The notes under the pieces were generated by a model. The model made no database searches. It saw only the letters and a list, made by a program, of their open reading frames with translations, and was not told the DNA's origin. Shown in pieces: positions 7,041 through 16,083 of a stretch of DNA of 64,000 bases. The first letter of the stretch is position 1, and each line of letters begins with the position of its first letter. The translations under genes and the position numbers were made by a program. This DNA is from Herpetosiphon gulosus (GTDB lineage: Bacteria; Chloroflexota; Chloroflexia; Chloroflexales; Herpetosiphonaceae), in the NCBI RefSeq assembly GCF_039545135.1, contig NZ_BAABRU010000009.1:124001-188000 (forward strand), written 5' to 3'.

Positions 7041-9449
7041 ATGCCGATCTATGTTGGACTTTTTCTGATCGCCTTTGCAACCCTGAGCGTAGAAATTTCG
7101 CTCTCACGGCTGCTAAGCGTTATGACATGGTATCATTTGGCCTTCTTCGCGGTTTCGACGGCGATGCTGGGAATGACTGCAGGAGCAACAACTGTCTATC
7201 TGCAACCAAACCGATTTAGTCGCGAACGTTTGGCTGACTCCTCTGCCAAAGCCTCGTTAGCCTATGCATGTGCTACTCCAGTTATGCTGCTGATTCTTTG
7301 TCGTATCCCATTTGATACGGGTTCAACAATCCAGCGGCTGTTGCAGATGGTGCTCGCAACCTTTGCCTGCTCCTTGCCATTTTACTTTTCAGGGATTGTG
7401 ATTAGTGCGATCTTGACGAAATCGCCATTGCCAATCGGACGACTCTATGGCAGTGATCTAATCGGGGCCGCCTTGGGATGTTTGTTCGTTTTGGGTGGTT
7501 TAGCCTTCTTAGATGCCCCAAGTTTCATTTTGCTTTGCGGCGCAATCGGCGCGGTAGCGGCATTAAGTTTTGCTTGGAAAAGCAGCTCATCACGCCTACG
7601 TCAACTCTGCTATGGGATTGGAGCTGTCCTCATCCTCGCCGCTGGATTCAATCAATCAACAGGGGCACTCATCCGCCCACTTTATGTTAAAGGTCTCGCC
7701 GAAGATTCGACCAACCTGCTTTTAGAAGAATGGAATTCATTCTCGCGGGTTGTCGTCTTTAATCAACAAAACGCCAACCTCGAATATTGGGGAGCCAGTC
7801 CAGTCGCACCCCAAAACCTATTGCCCCAATATCAGATGAACATTGATGGCGCAGCGGGCACATCAGTTCGCCAATTTTCATCACTCGCTGATATTGAGCA
7901 CTTGAAATATGATGTCACCAATATGGTGTATTACCTGCGCCCACAAGGTTCGGCTGCGGTAATCGGGGTCGGAGGTGGCCGCGATCTGCAAAGTGCGATC
8001 TTGTTTGGCCATGAGCAGGTCACTGGCATCGAACTTAACCCCATCTTTGTTGACTTGTTGCAAAATAGGTTCAAAGAATTCGCCGGACTCGCCAATCGGC
8101 CAGGTGTTTCCTTCGTGGTAGATGAGGCGCGTAGCTATCTTTCGCGCACTGACCAGCGCTATACAACCATTCAGATGTCGTTAATTGATACCTGGGCCTC
8201 AACCGGAGCCGGAGCCTATTCGCTCTCTGAAAATGGGCTTTATACGATTGAAGCATGGCAAGTCTTTTTAGATCGCCTGACCGATGATGGTATTTTTACT
8301 GTCTCACGCTGGTATTCGTCGGATAACGTTGATGAGACAGGTCGGATTGTCAGTTTGGCAGTGGCCACATTGCAACAGGCCGGAATCACCGATCCATCGC
8401 GCCATATTGCCTTAATCGGCTCGGGCAAAGTTTCAACCTTGCTCTTGAGCCGCCAGCCATTTAGCGAGCAAGATATTGCTCAATTACAGCAAGTAACCAG
8501 CGATTTACAGTATCGCCCACTGATTATACCGGGTACACCCCCAGAAAATGCGGTTTTACGCAGCATTGTCGAGGTCACTTCGCCTGAGGCACTGATCGAG
8601 GCTGTACGCGATCAGCCATTAAATTACACGCCAACGACCGATGAAAACCCCTACTTTTTCAACATGCTGCGCTTGGATCGCATGGATGTGGCGTTGAATA
8701 AGACCTCGGTCGATAATGGGGTTATCGACGGGAATTTAACCGCAACCCTCACCTTGGTTGGCCTAATTGTTTGTCTCTTAATCTTCGCCGTGCTTACAAT
8801 TGTCATGCCACTCATTCTAAGGAGCCGCGCCAAAAACATTGATTCTGGCAAAATCGTTTGGTCAGCGGCAGCCTATTTTTCGCTGATTGGTTCGGGGTTT
8901 ATGTGCGTTGAAATCGCGCTTATGCAGCGACTCTCGGTGTTTTTGGGGCATCCCGTTTATGCCTTGGGCATTTTGCTCTTTACGATCATTGCCAGCACTG
9001 GCGTGGGTAGTTTTTTCAGCGAACGCCTGCCCTTGACGCGCAAACCTTGGATTTTTGTTATGCCAATCGTCACAGCGTTGACAATTCTGATCATTCGGTT
9101 TGTGCTCTCAGAAGTTATCGCAGCCATGATCACCGCCCCAATGGCCACCAAGATTACCGTCTCGATCTTGCTGATGTTTCCTTTGGGGCTGCTGCTTGGC
9201 CTGTTCTTTCCAACGGGAATGCAACTGGTTCGAGCCAGCGGTGCGACTGAAACGCCTTGGTATTGGGCACTCAATGGCATCTTTGGCGTGCTTTGCTCGG
9301 CGTTAGCAGTCCTGATCTCGATTTATTTCGCGATTTCGGTCAACTTTTATATTGGCGTAGTTTGCTATAGCCTGTTGGTGCTGTGTCTGAACCATATGCG
9401 CAACCTCAAAGAGGCAAATTCAAGCTTAGTCCAAGAAACAGCAAATTAA
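7041..9449 (+). CDS. Polytopic membrane protein with embedded spermidine-synthase-like domain
   Basis: This 802-residue protein has about six membrane helices (residues 1-210), a soluble middle part (about 225-560) and a second set of helices (about 580-790). The soluble part carries a SAM-type methyltransferase/polyamine-synthase glycine loop, IGVGGGRDLQSAILFG (near 307-322), followed by acidic GIELNP. The catalytic aspartate region of true aminopropyltransferases is not evident; the matching stretch reads QMSLIDTWAS, so it may not make spermidine. Similar fused proteins are annotated as spermidine synthase-like with unknown role. GAGG lies 9 bases before the ATG. It stands alone between its own promoter and a convergent hairpin. 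Confidence 0.75.
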   Translation: MPIYVGLFLIAFATLSVEISLSRLLSVMTWYHLAFFAVSTAMLGMTAGATTVYLQPNRFSRERLADSSAKASLAYACATPVMLLILCRIPFDTGSTIQRLLQMVLATFACSLPFYFSGIVISAILTKSPLPIGRLYGSDLIGAALGCLFVLGGLAFLDAPSFILLCGAIGAVAALSFAWKSSSSRLRQLCYGIGAVLILAAGFNQSTGALIRPLYVKGLAEDSTNLLLEEWNSFSRVVVFNQQNANLEYWGASPVAPQNLLPQYQMNIDGAAGTSVRQFSSLADIEHLKYDVTNMVYYLRPQGSAAVIGVGGGRDLQSAILFGHEQVTGIELNPIFVDLLQNRFKEFAGLANRPGVSFVVDEARSYLSRTDQRYTTIQMSLIDTWASTGAGAYSLSENGLYTIEAWQVFLDRLTDDGIFTVSRWYSSDNVDETGRIVSLAVATLQQAGITDPSRHIALIGSGKVSTLLLSRQPFSEQDIAQLQQVTSDLQYRPLIIPGTPPENAVLRSIVEVTSPEALIEAVRDQPLNYTPTTDENPYFFNMLRLDRMDVALNKTSVDNGVIDGNLTATLTLVGLIVCLLIFAVLTIVMPLILRSRAKNIDSGKIVWSAAAYFSLIGSGFMCVEIALMQRLSVFLGHPVYALGILLFTIIASTGVGSFFSERLPLTRKPWIFVMPIVTALTILIIRFVLSEVIAAMITAPMATKITVSILLMFPLGLLLGLFFPTGMQLVRASGATETPWYWALNGIFGVLCSALAVLISIYFAISVNFYIGVVCYSLLVLCLNHMRNLKEANSSLVQETAN

Positions 9450-9462
9450 GTCTACGATCAGC

Positions 9463-9508
9463 AATTGCCCATCACCAATACTTTTGCAGCGGCTGGTGAT
9501 GGGCAATT
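9463..9508. terminator. Bidirectional hairpin between convergent genes
   Basis: A perfect 15-bp inverted repeat (9463-9477 with 9494-9508) with a 16-base loop fills the 65-base gap between two convergent genes. No long T tract is present on either side. Confidence 0.6.
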
Positions 9509-9514
9509 TAATAG

Positions 9515-10846
9515 TTACTCGTGGCGCAAGGCATCAATTGGGTTCAGTTTGGCGGCTCGTTGAGCGGGGTAAATTCCAAAGAACAAGCCAACCCCTAGCG
9601 AGAAGCCGATCGCGACTCCGACAGTTTGTAAATCAATCGGCGCATCGAGCAAGCCCATTTGGGTTACCACAATTGGAATAATGCTCCCAAGCAGCAAGCC
9701 AATCATCCCGCCTGTCATACTCAACACCGCCGCCTCAACCACAAATTGCATCAAAATATGATGGCTACGTGCGCCGACAGCCTTGCGCAAACCAATTTCT
9801 CGAGTACGCTCGGTCACACTCACCAACATAATATTCATAATCCCAATTCCGCCAACCAGCAGCGAAATCCCCGCTACCGCCGCCAAAAACAGGGTCATCA
9901 TTGAGGTGATCGTGGTGAGCGTGCCCAAAATTTCGGCTTGGTTGATCACATTAAAATCATCGGCACTGCCATCAAGTTTGAGATGATGGCGCTCGCGCAG
10001 CAGCATGCTCACCCGCGATTGTAGGGCATCAAGATCGCTGGCATTAATCGCCGAAAGTGTAATCGAGCCAACCCGATAGCCATTACCATCAGGAGTGCGG
10101 GCGTTAAACAGGCGTTTCTGGGCGGTAGTAATTGGAATATAAGCCCGATCATCTTCCGAGCCAAATGCGCTGCCACCCTGTGGCGTGAGCACCCCAACCA
10201 CACGCAAACTTTGGTTGTTGATCCGCACGGTTTGACCAACGGCCTGACCATTGCCAAATAAATCTTTGGCCAAGGTCGAACCCAACACGATCACGGTATT
10301 TGCGCCTTGTAAATGCTCCTCAGTGATAAAACTGCCCTGTTGCATGGTCAAGTTGTTCACCACTTGAAACGACGGAGTTATGCCAACAATTTGGGCGCTT
10401 TTATCCGCCGATTTGGCGACAATTTGGGCATTTGAGTTAAGTTGGGGAGCCACGCCAATCACTGGCAGTTGCAAGGCTTCAATCGCCCGCGCATCGTCCA
10501 TCGTTAAGTTTTGGGCGGCAGTTGCATTGCCAGGCCCACGATTTTGCGAGCCAGCCGAAATCGTCAGGACGTTCGTGCCAATCGCCTCAATTTCGCCAGT
10601 AATCGAGGCGCTGGCCCCATTACCGAGTGCCAGCAGCGAAACCACCGAGGCAACCCCGATAATTACGCCAAGCATCGTTAATAACGAGCGTACTTTGTTG
10701 GCCAACAAGCTGCCAAAGGAAATGCGCACCACTTCCCACAGGCTGCCAAGACCACTTGAGCTAGCTTCAATCGGCTGAAACAGAATGTCATCGCTGGCGG
10801 CGGGAGCGGGCGTGGGAACAGTTTGCACATCAAGCGTTGTCATCAT
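9515..10846 (-). CDS. macB: MacB-type ABC transporter permease (FtsX fold)
   Basis: This 443-residue membrane subunit of a tripartite-type exporter has one membrane helix near residue 45, a large extracytoplasmic MacB_PCD domain (about 70-290) and three C-terminal helices. The end motif TERTREIGLRKAVGAR and the closing AKLNPIDALRHE are diagnostic for MacB/FtsX permeases. The ATPase is encoded separately just upstream, unlike the fused E. coli MacB. AAAGG precedes two adjacent ATG codons; either could start. It is the last gene of an adaptor-ATPase-permease operon, 8 bases after the ATPase gene. The substrate is unknown: macrolides, peptides or lipids are all possible. Confidence 0.9.
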   Translation of the reverse strand: MMTTLDVQTVPTPAPAASDDILFQPIEASSSGLGSLWEVVRISFGSLLANKVRSLLTMLGVIIGVASVVSLLALGNGASASITGEIEAIGTNVLTISAGSQNRGPGNATAAQNLTMDDARAIEALQLPVIGVAPQLNSNAQIVAKSADKSAQIVGITPSFQVVNNLTMQQGSFITEEHLQGANTVIVLGSTLAKDLFGNGQAVGQTVRINNQSLRVVGVLTPQGGSAFGSEDDRAYIPITTAQKRLFNARTPDGNGYRVGSITLSAINASDLDALQSRVSMLLRERHHLKLDGSADDFNVINQAEILGTLTTITSMMTLFLAAVAGISLLVGGIGIMNIMLVSVTERTREIGLRKAVGARSHHILMQFVVEAAVLSMTGGMIGLLLGSIIPIVVTQMGLLDAPIDLQTVGVAIGFSLGVGLFFGIYPAQRAAKLNPIDALRHE

Positions 10847-10854
10847 TGCATCCT

Positions 10855-11532
10855 TTAATTACGCTGATCGCCAATCAACTGCCCATCGCGCATAGTCAGC
10901 ACTCGCGCCGCATAGGCCGCCACATCATGTTCGTGGGTCACCAGCACCACCGTAATGCCTTGCTCACGATTCAAGCGCCGCAACAATTCCATAATTTCGA
11001 TGCTGGTTTTGCTATCCAACGCGCCAGTTGGCTCGTCGGCCAAAATTACCGAGGGACTGCCAGCCAAGGCGCGAGCAATTGCTACTCGTTGTTGTTGGCC
11101 GCCACTCAATTCGTTGGGGCGGTGATCGACCCGCTGGCCCATGCCCACCAAATTTAGCGCAGCCATGGCGCGGCGTTGGCGTTCAGTGCCCGCAACCCCA
11201 CGATAAATCATTGGCATTTCAACGTTGCGCAAGGCCGATTGGCGTGGTAATAAATTGTATTGCTGAAAGATAAAGCCCAATTTTTGGCCACGCACCAGCG
11301 CCAAATCGTTGCTTGAAAGCTGATCAACTGCCACGCCATCGAGCACATAGGTTCCTGAGGTTGGCGTATCCAAACAGCCAATCAAGTTCATCACGGTGCT
11401 TTTGCCGCTACCACTTGGCCCCATAATCGCCACAAAATCGCCTTTGTCGATGCTAAAACTCACACCTTGTAGCGCCGCTACCAGCACATCACCCATTTGG
11501 TAGGTTTTGTGAATATCATTCAAGTTGATCAT
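10855..11532 (-). CDS. ABC transporter ATP-binding protein, MacB/LolD type
   Basis: This 225-residue ATPase is complete: Walker A GPSGSGKS (38-45), Q-loop FQQYNLLP (about 89-96), signature LSGGQ (142-146), Walker B VILADE (162-167) and the switch histidine in VTHEHD. The family-specific NLIGCLDTPTSG and PTGALDSKT support the MacB/LolD/FtsE subgroup that drives FtsX-fold permeases. Its ATG shares one base with the stop codon of the adaptor gene (TAATG), which indicates translational coupling. Confidence 0.93.
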   Translation of the reverse strand: MINLNDIHKTYQMGDVLVAALQGVSFSIDKGDFVAIMGPSGSGKSTVMNLIGCLDTPTSGTYVLDGVAVDQLSSNDLALVRGQKLGFIFQQYNLLPRQSALRNVEMPMIYRGVAGTERQRRAMAALNLVGMGQRVDHRPNELSGGQQQRVAIARALAGSPSVILADEPTGALDSKTSIEIMELLRRLNREQGITVVLVTHEHDVAAYAARVLTMRDGQLIGDQRN

Positions 11533-13457
11533 TAACGGCCTCCGCCGAACAAACCACCATTGCCGCTATCCGAGGCGGCAGTTGGCACAGCGATAATCGT
11601 ATCGCCTTCGTTCAGGCCGCTCAACACCTCGGTAAACGAGCCATCGCTAATGCCCGTAACAACATCGACTTCACGCACGCCAGCGCCATCGGGCACTTGC
11701 ACCACCCGCCCGCTACCCTTGGGCAACAAGGCTGAATTTGGCACCAGCAAGACATCGCTTTTTTCGCTGAGAATAATGTTGGTGTTGACGGTCATGCCAA
11801 CTTTAACCATTGGGTCGTTGCTGGGTACGCTAATTTTGACCCGATAAATCACCACGCCATTCGATACTTCAGCCACAGGTGAGATATAACTGACCGTGCC
11901 CTCGGCGCTCCATGCATCCAGCGCATCAATCGTTAATTCAACTTTTTGATTCAGCGTCACCAACGCCACATCGGTTTCGCTCAAATTCAGCTCTACATAC
12001 AAGCCACTACGATCAAGAATGTGCATCACCACACCGCTCGAAGGGCCACCAGGCACAATCGAAACCGAGGTAATCACGCCAGCGAATGGGGCACGCAAGG
12101 TCGCATTATCTCGTTGTAATTGAGCCTGTTTCAATGATTGTTCACTCTGCGAAACTGCCGCTTCTTGAATGGCCAAATCGGTATCAGTTGGCGGGGCTGT
12201 CAATTTATCAAGGTTGGCATTGGCTTGATCAACATTGGCTTGGGCTGCCGCTACATCCGCCGCCGTGCCACCTTGGGTCAATTTGCGCAAATTGGCTTTG
12301 GCTTGGTCGAGGTTGGCTTGGGCTGCCGCTACATCATCAGCGGTTCCGCCTTGTTTGAGTTTATCGAGGTTGGCTTGGGCTTGGTCGAGCGCGGCCTCAG
12401 CTTGGGTAATTTCGAGCGCGGTTGCACCTTTCAGCACCGTTTGCAATTGCACTTCAGCATCACGAACTTTAGCTTCAGCATTGGCAATATCCAAGCCTTC
12501 TTGGGTTACTGCATTATCATAGGCCAATTGAGCCGCGTCGAGCTTGGTTTGGGCATCTTGCTCATCGCGCACCGCATTGTTATAGCGATCAACATCAGTT
12601 TGATAACCAAAATCATCGGGCTTTTTCTTCCAATTACCATCAGCATCGTGGGTTTCCCAATACACTTGGCTGAGGCTAGTTTGGGCGTTACGCACCGCAT
12701 TGGCAGCAGTATCACGATCAAGGGCGGCTTGATTTTTGGCCTTCGAAGCATCAGATTTAACTTGCTCTAAGCTTGATTTAGCTTGATCAAGCGTAACTTG
12801 GGCGCTGGAAACCTTTTCAGGCTTAGGGCCAGCCCGTAGATCATCAAGTTTGGCTTGAGCCGAACGCACTGAGGCTTCGGCATTGGCCAAATCAGCCGGA
12901 GTAGCGGTGCCATTTTTGGCTTTGCGCAATTGGGCTTCGGCATTAGCAACACTGGCTTGGGCCGAGGCAATATCAGCGGCGGTTGCGTTGCCAGTTACAG
13001 TTTTTTGCAAATTAGCCTTGGCATTATCAACGCTGGCTTGCGAAGCAGCCAAATCCTCTGGGCGGGCATTACCCTCTTGAGTTTGGCGCAAACGAGCTTG
13101 GGCGCTTTGCAAATTGGCTTCTGCTGAAAGCACACTTAATGCCAAATTACGATCATCAAGCTCAGCCAGAATCTGGCCTGCGACCACCTGTTGGCCTTCG
13201 CTGACCAAGACTGTGCTAACAATTCCGGTGGTTTGAAAGGTCAAATCAAGGCTTTGCTTGGGGTTGATCGTGCCGCTGCCAAGCACCGACGAAACTAAGC
13301 GTCCCCGCTGAATCGTCGTGGTGGTGCTGGCCGAGACAGTTGAAGGGTCATCGCCACCAAAAACAAACGGCATTAAAACCAGCGCCAATAAGATCGCGCC
13401 GCTAATGACAAACCATTTATAGCCACGTTTTTTGGGCTGTGCTGAGCTTTCAGCCAT
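11532..13457 (-). CDS. macA: MacA/HlyD-type adaptor with extended coiled-coil hairpin
   Basis: This 641-residue membrane-fusion protein has an N-terminal membrane anchor (about residues 14-35) and a split biotinyl-lipoyl domain (LGSGTINPKQSLDLTF before the coil, TLRAPFAGVITSV after it). The two halves flank a very long Ala/Gln-rich helical hairpin, about residues 105-455. The hairpin is built from repeated blocks such as AAQANLDQAKANLRKLTQGG, with spacer words GNAT, GTAT or GGTA. A beta-barrel and membrane-proximal domain end the protein. Typical MacA is near 370 residues, so the hairpin accounts for the excess. AAGGAG 8 bases before 13457 fixes the start over longer in-frame options. It is first in the MacA-ATPase-MacB operon. 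Confidence 0.88.
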   Translation of the reverse strand: MAESSAQPKKRGYKWFVISGAILLALVLMPFVFGGDDPSTVSASTTTTIQRGRLVSSVLGSGTINPKQSLDLTFQTTGIVSTVLVSEGQQVVAGQILAELDDRNLALSVLSAEANLQSAQARLRQTQEGNARPEDLAASQASVDNAKANLQKTVTGNATAADIASAQASVANAEAQLRKAKNGTATPADLANAEASVRSAQAKLDDLRAGPKPEKVSSAQVTLDQAKSSLEQVKSDASKAKNQAALDRDTAANAVRNAQTSLSQVYWETHDADGNWKKKPDDFGYQTDVDRYNNAVRDEQDAQTKLDAAQLAYDNAVTQEGLDIANAEAKVRDAEVQLQTVLKGATALEITQAEAALDQAQANLDKLKQGGTADDVAAAQANLDQAKANLRKLTQGGTAADVAAAQANVDQANANLDKLTAPPTDTDLAIQEAAVSQSEQSLKQAQLQRDNATLRAPFAGVITSVSIVPGGPSSGVVMHILDRSGLYVELNLSETDVALVTLNQKVELTIDALDAWSAEGTVSYISPVAEVSNGVVIYRVKISVPSNDPMVKVGMTVNTNIILSEKSDVLLVPNSALLPKGSGRVVQVPDGAGVREVDVVTGISDGSFTEVLSGLNEGDTIIAVPTAASDSGNGGLFGGGR

Positions 13458-13642
13458 TGGAAATCTCCTTATACGACAATTTCTAGCTATACTGTAGTGA
13501 ATCCCGGCGCGATCAGCATCGATCTTTATTTCGATCATTCATTCGCACGTTTTGGTGAGGCGGCGATCATCCATTTGGGTGATGCCAGTGACCCAAGCTT
13601 GGTCAATAGTTAAGTATTGGCTTGTGATCAAAGGCGCTAGCG

Positions 13643-15388
13643 ATGAGCAACAAACTCAAAATCGACCGCGAACAAACCCAATGGCGCAGCAGCACAATTT
13701 TGCGCTCACTGCCGATTATGTTAATTCCGATTGCCGTAGCAATCATTAGCGTGCTCTGGCTACGAATGAAACTTCCCGCCGAGCAATTCAATCAGCAACC
13801 GCAACGTGATGGCACGCCAATTACCGCAATTGTGGTGATCATTATGTTCGTGTCGGCTCTGATTATTTTTGTGCGTTTAGGCCGACCAACGATCTCAGCC
13901 TTTGCCTTGGTGGGCTTTTGGACGCTGATCACTACTAGTTTGGCAGTACGCAGCGGGATCACCAGCTTTTTTCCGGCGCTGTTGGTCTTGCCAATTTGCG
14001 CCGCAGGCTTATTGATTGATCGGAGTGCCAGCATTGGGTTGGCGGTATTAGCCAGTTTGTTGGTAACCAGTCTCGCTTGGGCCAAACTTCAAGGCTACGA
14101 TTTAGCCCGCCAAGCGCCGCCCTCGGTATTTAATCGCTATCCTTGGCTGGTTTCAACCGTCTTTTGGATTACGCTCTTTTGGATGGTCGCAAGCATGACC
14201 TGGCTCTTAGCGGGGAATTTACAACGAGCCTTGCAGCAAAGCCGTGCTCATGCCCAAGATTTGGAGCAGTTGCGCAGCCAATTGGAGCAGCGGGTGCAAG
14301 CCCAAACTGCCGAGCTTGCCCAACGTACCCATCGCGCAGAAGCATTGTATAACATCAGTAGTGCCCTAGCCCTACCAGCAGATATTACCCAAATATTACC
14401 GTTGATTGCCGAGCAAGCCCATCAATTGCTGCATGTCGATTACACATGGATTATGCTCAATCACCAGTGCCTAGCGGCCTATCCTCACGCGGCTGCTCAC
14501 GAACCAAACGTGCAAATAGAGCCAATTCCAGCTACAAAAGTTATGTCAATATCAAGCAAGTTTGGCGAGCATACCGCCTTGGTGTTGCCATTTCAACTTG
14601 AACATGATCAAGTGCTGCTGATTTTGGCAGGCGCAGCAATCGCCCAAGCCAACGCCGATGATCGGGCCTTAGCTGAGGGCTTACGTGATCAAGCAGTTGT
14701 GGCCTTGAACAACCAACGTTTATTAGCCCAAGTGCGCGATAAAGCCATGCTCGAAGAACGCACCCGTTTAGCCCGCGATATTCACGATACCTTAGCTCAA
14801 GGCTTAACTGGCATTGTGATTCAGCTTGGGGCAACTCAACGAGCCTTGGTGTATAGCCCAAGCGAAAGTAGCACTCACTTGGCTTTAGCTAGCCGCATGG
14901 CCCGCGAAGCCTTGGCCGAAGCTCGCGCCTCAGTTTGGAATTTACGTGCACCCTTGCTCGATGCCCATAGCTTAACCAAGGCCATTCAGGAACTCGCGGC
15001 CCATCCCATGCGCCCTGATTTACAGGTCGATGTGCAGATTGATGGTCAAGCCCTGCGGCTTGATTTGCACGACGAAACTGCGCTTTTACGGATTACCCAA
15101 GAAGCCTTGGCGAATGTGGTCAAACATTCCAAAGCCGAACATGTCAGCATTCAATTGATCTATGGGGCGAGCAGCGTGGAGTTATTAATTCACGACAATG
15201 GTACTGGCTTCGATCAGACGATTTTAACCAATCAAATGCAGATGACCAACCACTTTGGTTTGATTGGCATGCGCGAACGAGTAGCGCAAATCGGTGGCAG
15301 CTTAGAATTAAGCAATCAGCAAGGGGCAGTCGTTCATGTGCAAATTCCCTACAATCCGCCCCAAACAGTCTTGGTTGAAATGGAGTAA
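13643..15388 (+). CDS. NarL-type sensor histidine kinase with membrane sensor and GAF-like region
   Basis: This 581-residue kinase has about five or six membrane helices (residues 20-195), a coiled coil (about 200-240), a GAF-like region (about 245-365), the HisKA_3 dimerisation helix EERTRLARDIHDTLAQGL with phospho-acceptor His381, and an HATPase_c domain (EALANVVKHSK, DNGTGFD, GLIGMRERV). AAAGG lies 8 bases before the ATG. The response regulator begins 4 bases after its stop. The divergent neighbour is the MacA-MacB operon; control of such exporters by an adjacent NarL-type pair is common, so regulation across the 185-base gap is a reasonable inference. The signal is unknown. Confidence 0.9.
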   Translation: MSNKLKIDREQTQWRSSTILRSLPIMLIPIAVAIISVLWLRMKLPAEQFNQQPQRDGTPITAIVVIIMFVSALIIFVRLGRPTISAFALVGFWTLITTSLAVRSGITSFFPALLVLPICAAGLLIDRSASIGLAVLASLLVTSLAWAKLQGYDLARQAPPSVFNRYPWLVSTVFWITLFWMVASMTWLLAGNLQRALQQSRAHAQDLEQLRSQLEQRVQAQTAELAQRTHRAEALYNISSALALPADITQILPLIAEQAHQLLHVDYTWIMLNHQCLAAYPHAAAHEPNVQIEPIPATKVMSISSKFGEHTALVLPFQLEHDQVLLILAGAAIAQANADDRALAEGLRDQAVVALNNQRLLAQVRDKAMLEERTRLARDIHDTLAQGLTGIVIQLGATQRALVYSPSESSTHLALASRMAREALAEARASVWNLRAPLLDAHSLTKAIQELAAHPMRPDLQVDVQIDGQALRLDLHDETALLRITQEALANVVKHSKAEHVSIQLIYGASSVELLIHDNGTGFDQTILTNQMQMTNHFGLIGMRERVAQIGGSLELSNQQGAVVHVQIPYNPPQTVLVEME

Positions 15389-15392
15389 CCCA

Positions 15393-16016
15393 ATGATTCG
15401 TGTTTTAGTTGTTGATGATCATCCGGTTGTGCGCCATGGTTTGATGGCGATGCTGGGCTGGGAACAGGATTTCGAGCCAGTTGGTGATGCTGCTAATGGT
15501 CGGCAAGCAGTTAACGTGATCGAGCAACAACAACCTGATGTGGTGTTACTTGATTTGCGTTTGCCGCACCTGAGTGGCATCGAAGTGATGCGCCACACGC
15601 GGGCCAGCGCCCCCAATACCCGTTTTTTGGTGCTCACAACCTATGATACCGACGAGTACATTGGGCCAGCCTTGCATGCCGGAGCCGCCGGCTATTTGCT
15701 CAAAGATGCTAGCCCTGAGGAAGTTTTTCGGGCGATTCGTTCAATTCATGAGGGTGGCGCAGCTTTGCAATCGGGCATTGCGGCGCGAGTGCTCAAACGC
15801 CTGGCCACCGAGCCAGCCGAAGATGAGCTTTCGCAGCGTGAGCTTGATGTGTTGCAATTGCTGGTACGTGGCGAGAGCAACAAAGCCATTGCTCTTAAGC
15901 TCAACATCTCCGAAAACACGATCAAATCGCATGTTAGCCATATTTTCAGCAAGCTCGATGTGCGCAGCAGGGCTGAGGCTGTGGCGGTCGCCTTGCAACG
16001 CGGCCTCGTTAAATAG
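15393..16016 (+). CDS. NarL/LuxR-type response regulator
   Basis: This 207-residue regulator has a receiver domain with the acidic pair Asp8-Asp9, phosphorylated Asp54 in VVLLDLRLP and the conserved Lys in YLLKDASPEE. A LuxR helix-turn-helix follows (about 145-205: LSQRELDVLQLLVRGESNKA, then LNISENTIKSHVSHIF). I chose the ATG at 15393, with GGAG upstream; longer in-frame starts lie inside the kinase gene. The gene is coupled to the histidine kinase immediately upstream and is its cognate partner. The likely targets are the divergent exporter operon and itself. Confidence 0.93.
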   Translation: MIRVLVVDDHPVVRHGLMAMLGWEQDFEPVGDAANGRQAVNVIEQQQPDVVLLDLRLPHLSGIEVMRHTRASAPNTRFLVLTTYDTDEYIGPALHAGAAGYLLKDASPEEVFRAIRSIHEGGAALQSGIAARVLKRLATEPAEDELSQRELDVLQLLVRGESNKAIALKLNISENTIKSHVSHIFSKLDVRSRAEAVAVALQRGLVK

Positions 16017-16030
16017 GACAGTCGATAGAT

Positions 16031-16052
16031 GCAGGGGATTGCATTCCCCTGC
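16031..16052 (+). terminator. Hairpin after the two-component operon
   Basis: An 8-bp G+C-rich stem (GCAGGGGA 16031-16038, TCCCCTGC 16045-16052) with a 6-base loop lies 14 bases after the regulator stop. The T tract is missing, so termination is uncertain. Confidence 0.45.
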
Positions 16053-16083
16053 GTGTCCAGCGAACAAAAGGCTAAAAAAAGGA

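Noticed and set aside
6868-7068. Small gene before the spermidine-synthase-like gene
   Set aside because: It spans a good promoter and the ribosome site of the real gene, with no start signal of its own.
13510-13568. Four CGATC words between the MacA operon and the histidine kinase as a regulator site
   Set aside because: CGATC and GATC are very frequent throughout this sequence, and the spacing (10, 12, 32) is irregular.
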